A stretch of 15,242 nucleotides of DNA from Deferribacteraceae bacterium. Lineage in GTDB: Bacteria > Chrysiogenota > Deferribacteres > Deferribacterales > JAISNW01. Below the pieces are notes generated by a model. It was not told where the DNA came from, did not search any database, and saw nothing but the letters and a program-made list of their open reading frames with translations. Location of the stretch: positions 1 through 15,242 of the forward strand of contig JAITWF010000001.1 of the NCBI GenBank assembly GCA_031285415.1. The letters are read 5' to 3'. The position numbers were made by a program, and so were the translations under genes. Positions 14,263-15,242 of this stretch are shown here, piece by piece (position 1 is the first letter of the stretch; the number at the start of each line of letters is the position of its first letter).

Positions 14263-15242
14263 ATGGCAACATACGAACTATTAATCACAAGCCCCACAGA
14301 GATCGCACTAAACTCCACAGATGGCTCAGTCAAAGAGAAGCTAACGCTAGCAAAGAGACCGCTCGACTCATCTGTATTAGTGCAGGAGGCACGCCTAGAT
14401 GTGCTTCAGACGATCAACCTCGAGGAGCTATTCAAAAATTTAGGCGTCTGCGCACCGCTACTGAATATCACCTACGATGCCGTAAATGGCACAGGGTACG
14501 AGATAAAAGATGGTAAACTATCTGGAGGAAGCCTGACGACAACTGTTACAGAGCTTAAAGATCGATTTTCCAAGACAATAGACAGAAGTATTACCGTCAT
14601 GACAGGCTTCAAAGCTGGCACCGAGAGCGCCGTAACAGGCTTTCTACAGGCGTACGACTACCTCACAGACCCAGATTACGTCGAAGAGAAGATAAATGGC
14701 GTCTCAATGGCGTGTAAAAAGTTTGAATCGATCAGGGGTATTGCAGTCGATATGCATAAAGACGCTGTAGGACTTGCCAACACCTTTGCAGAGATAGAGA
14801 CAACTGCGCAAAATGTCACCAAAGTAATTATGACCCAACGAGATATGGATAACGCCAAAAAAGAGGAGCTAACTCGCACCCTCAACTCGTTAACCACACA
14901 GATAGACGCCTTTTCAAAGGTTAAAGAGAGCCTCGACGAAGAGGTAGCAAAGTATGATAAAGAGTATAGCAAGATCTCTAATATAATCGAGAAGAACTCT
15001 AAACAGGCGTTCGGCTTACAGCTCGCCTCCGCCATTACAAGCGGCGCATGCTCGCTATTCAGCACAGTTGCTGGTGCATTCAGCACCAAAGCTGTAGTTG
15101 GTAGCGTTATCAACGGAGCGATGAACAAAGATGACAAATCGCCACAGCAGCAGCAGCAGGGTGGAGCAACTGGCGGTAGCGTCTCATCAGATCCTGCAAC
15201 TAAAGAGGAGCTTGAAAAGAGCAATAAAACGATCGCCGACAG
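14263..15242 (+). CDS. Long helical protein with central hydrophobic hairpin, incomplete at right edge
   Basis: The frame starts at ATG 14263-14265 with GGAGG about eight bases before it and stays open through the window end, giving 326 residues without a stop. I do not recognise the family. Residues 1-100 are mixed. About 100-245 are long charged helices likely to form coiled coils (EEKINGVSMACKKFESIRG, KKEELTRTLNSLTTQIDAF, KESLDEEVAKYDKEYSKI). About 249-285 form a hydrophobic, small-residue-rich stretch (FGLQLASAITS, SLFSTVAGAF, AVVGSVINGAM) followed by a PQQQQQGG linker, and then helix resumes (TKEELEKSNKTIAD). Helix, hydrophobic hairpin, helix is the layout of ClyA/HBL-type alpha-helical pore-forming proteins, so a membrane-inserting role is one possibility. 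A structural coiled-coil protein is another. No signal peptide is present. The rest lies beyond the window. Confidence 0.72.
   Translation, partial: MATYELLITSPTEIALNSTDGSVKEKLTLAKRPLDSSVLVQEARLDVLQTINLEELFKNLGVCAPLLNITYDAVNGTGYEIKDGKLSGGSLTTTVTELKDRFSKTIDRSITVMTGFKAGTESAVTGFLQAYDYLTDPDYVEEKINGVSMACKKFESIRGIAVDMHKDAVGLANTFAEIETTAQNVTKVIMTQRDMDNAKKEELTRTLNSLTTQIDAFSKVKESLDEEVAKYDKEYSKISNIIEKNSKQAFGLQLASAITSGACSLFSTVAGAFSTKAVVGSVINGAMNKDDKSPQQQQQGGATGGSVSSDPATKEELEKSNKTIAD

Noticed and set aside
14676..15224. Long open frame on the minus strand, opposite the helical protein
   Set aside because: It is antisense to a continuous plus-strand frame with a good ribosome-binding site. Its product is a serine/leucine-rich low-complexity string of the kind that arises opposite helical coding DNA.
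1..15242. tRNA, rRNA, CRISPR array or complete insertion sequence
   Set aside because: I looked at intergenic stretches on both strands and saw no cloverleaf, no regularly spaced direct repeats and no transposase gene. The repeats present are isolated palindromes.

Overview
The window suggests a motile, Gram-negative-type bacterium that makes menaquinone by the futalosine route. The evidence is a CheW/CheZ-type chemotaxis protein, mqnE, an ATP-dependent Lon protease with a small heat-shock protein, and an NADP-type glutamate dehydrogenase. No rRNA or other marker is present, so the phylum is a guess. Deferribacterota-, Campylobacterota- or Desulfobacterota-like lineages all fit. The accessory genes (a DUF3990 ADP-ribosyltransferase-like protein with its partner, and a helix-turn-helix protein of a type common in gut Bacillota) hint at a host-associated anaerobic habitat, but this is only inference.

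Layout. Positions 1-704 (+) hold the 3' end of priA. Convergent to it on the minus strand is a two-gene DUF3990/partner cassette (716-1623) that looks like a toxin-antitoxin-type pair. After a palindromic repeat cluster comes a long minus-strand run, read from high to low coordinates: hsp20, lon, two tandem DUF2062 membrane proteins, a MinD/ParA-like ATPase, and a CheW-CheZ fusion. These six genes are closely spaced or overlapping and look like one operon linking proteostasis, membrane and chemotaxis/polar-organisation functions. Upstream on the same strand are galU, an unrecognised 270-residue protein translationally coupled to mqnE, mqnE itself, a YgjP-type metallopeptidase whose start is unclear, and gdhA with a near-consensus sigma-70 promoter.

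The right end (12894-15242) is on the plus strand and looks like an accessory cassette. It holds a protein with two helix-turn-helix units, a 217-residue protein I do not recognise, and a long helical protein with a central hydrophobic hairpin that runs off the window. The order (regulator, unknown, candidate membrane-active helical protein) makes this the best place for an undescribed system.

At least five copies of a GTAGGGG-headed palindromic repeat of two subtypes lie at three intergenic sites. A different inverted CTCCCC/TTGA/GGGGAG repeat pair ends the YgjP gene. The most specific novelty is the single-chain fusion of a CheW coupling domain to a CheZ-like phosphatase region ending in a CheZ-like CheY-binding tail.
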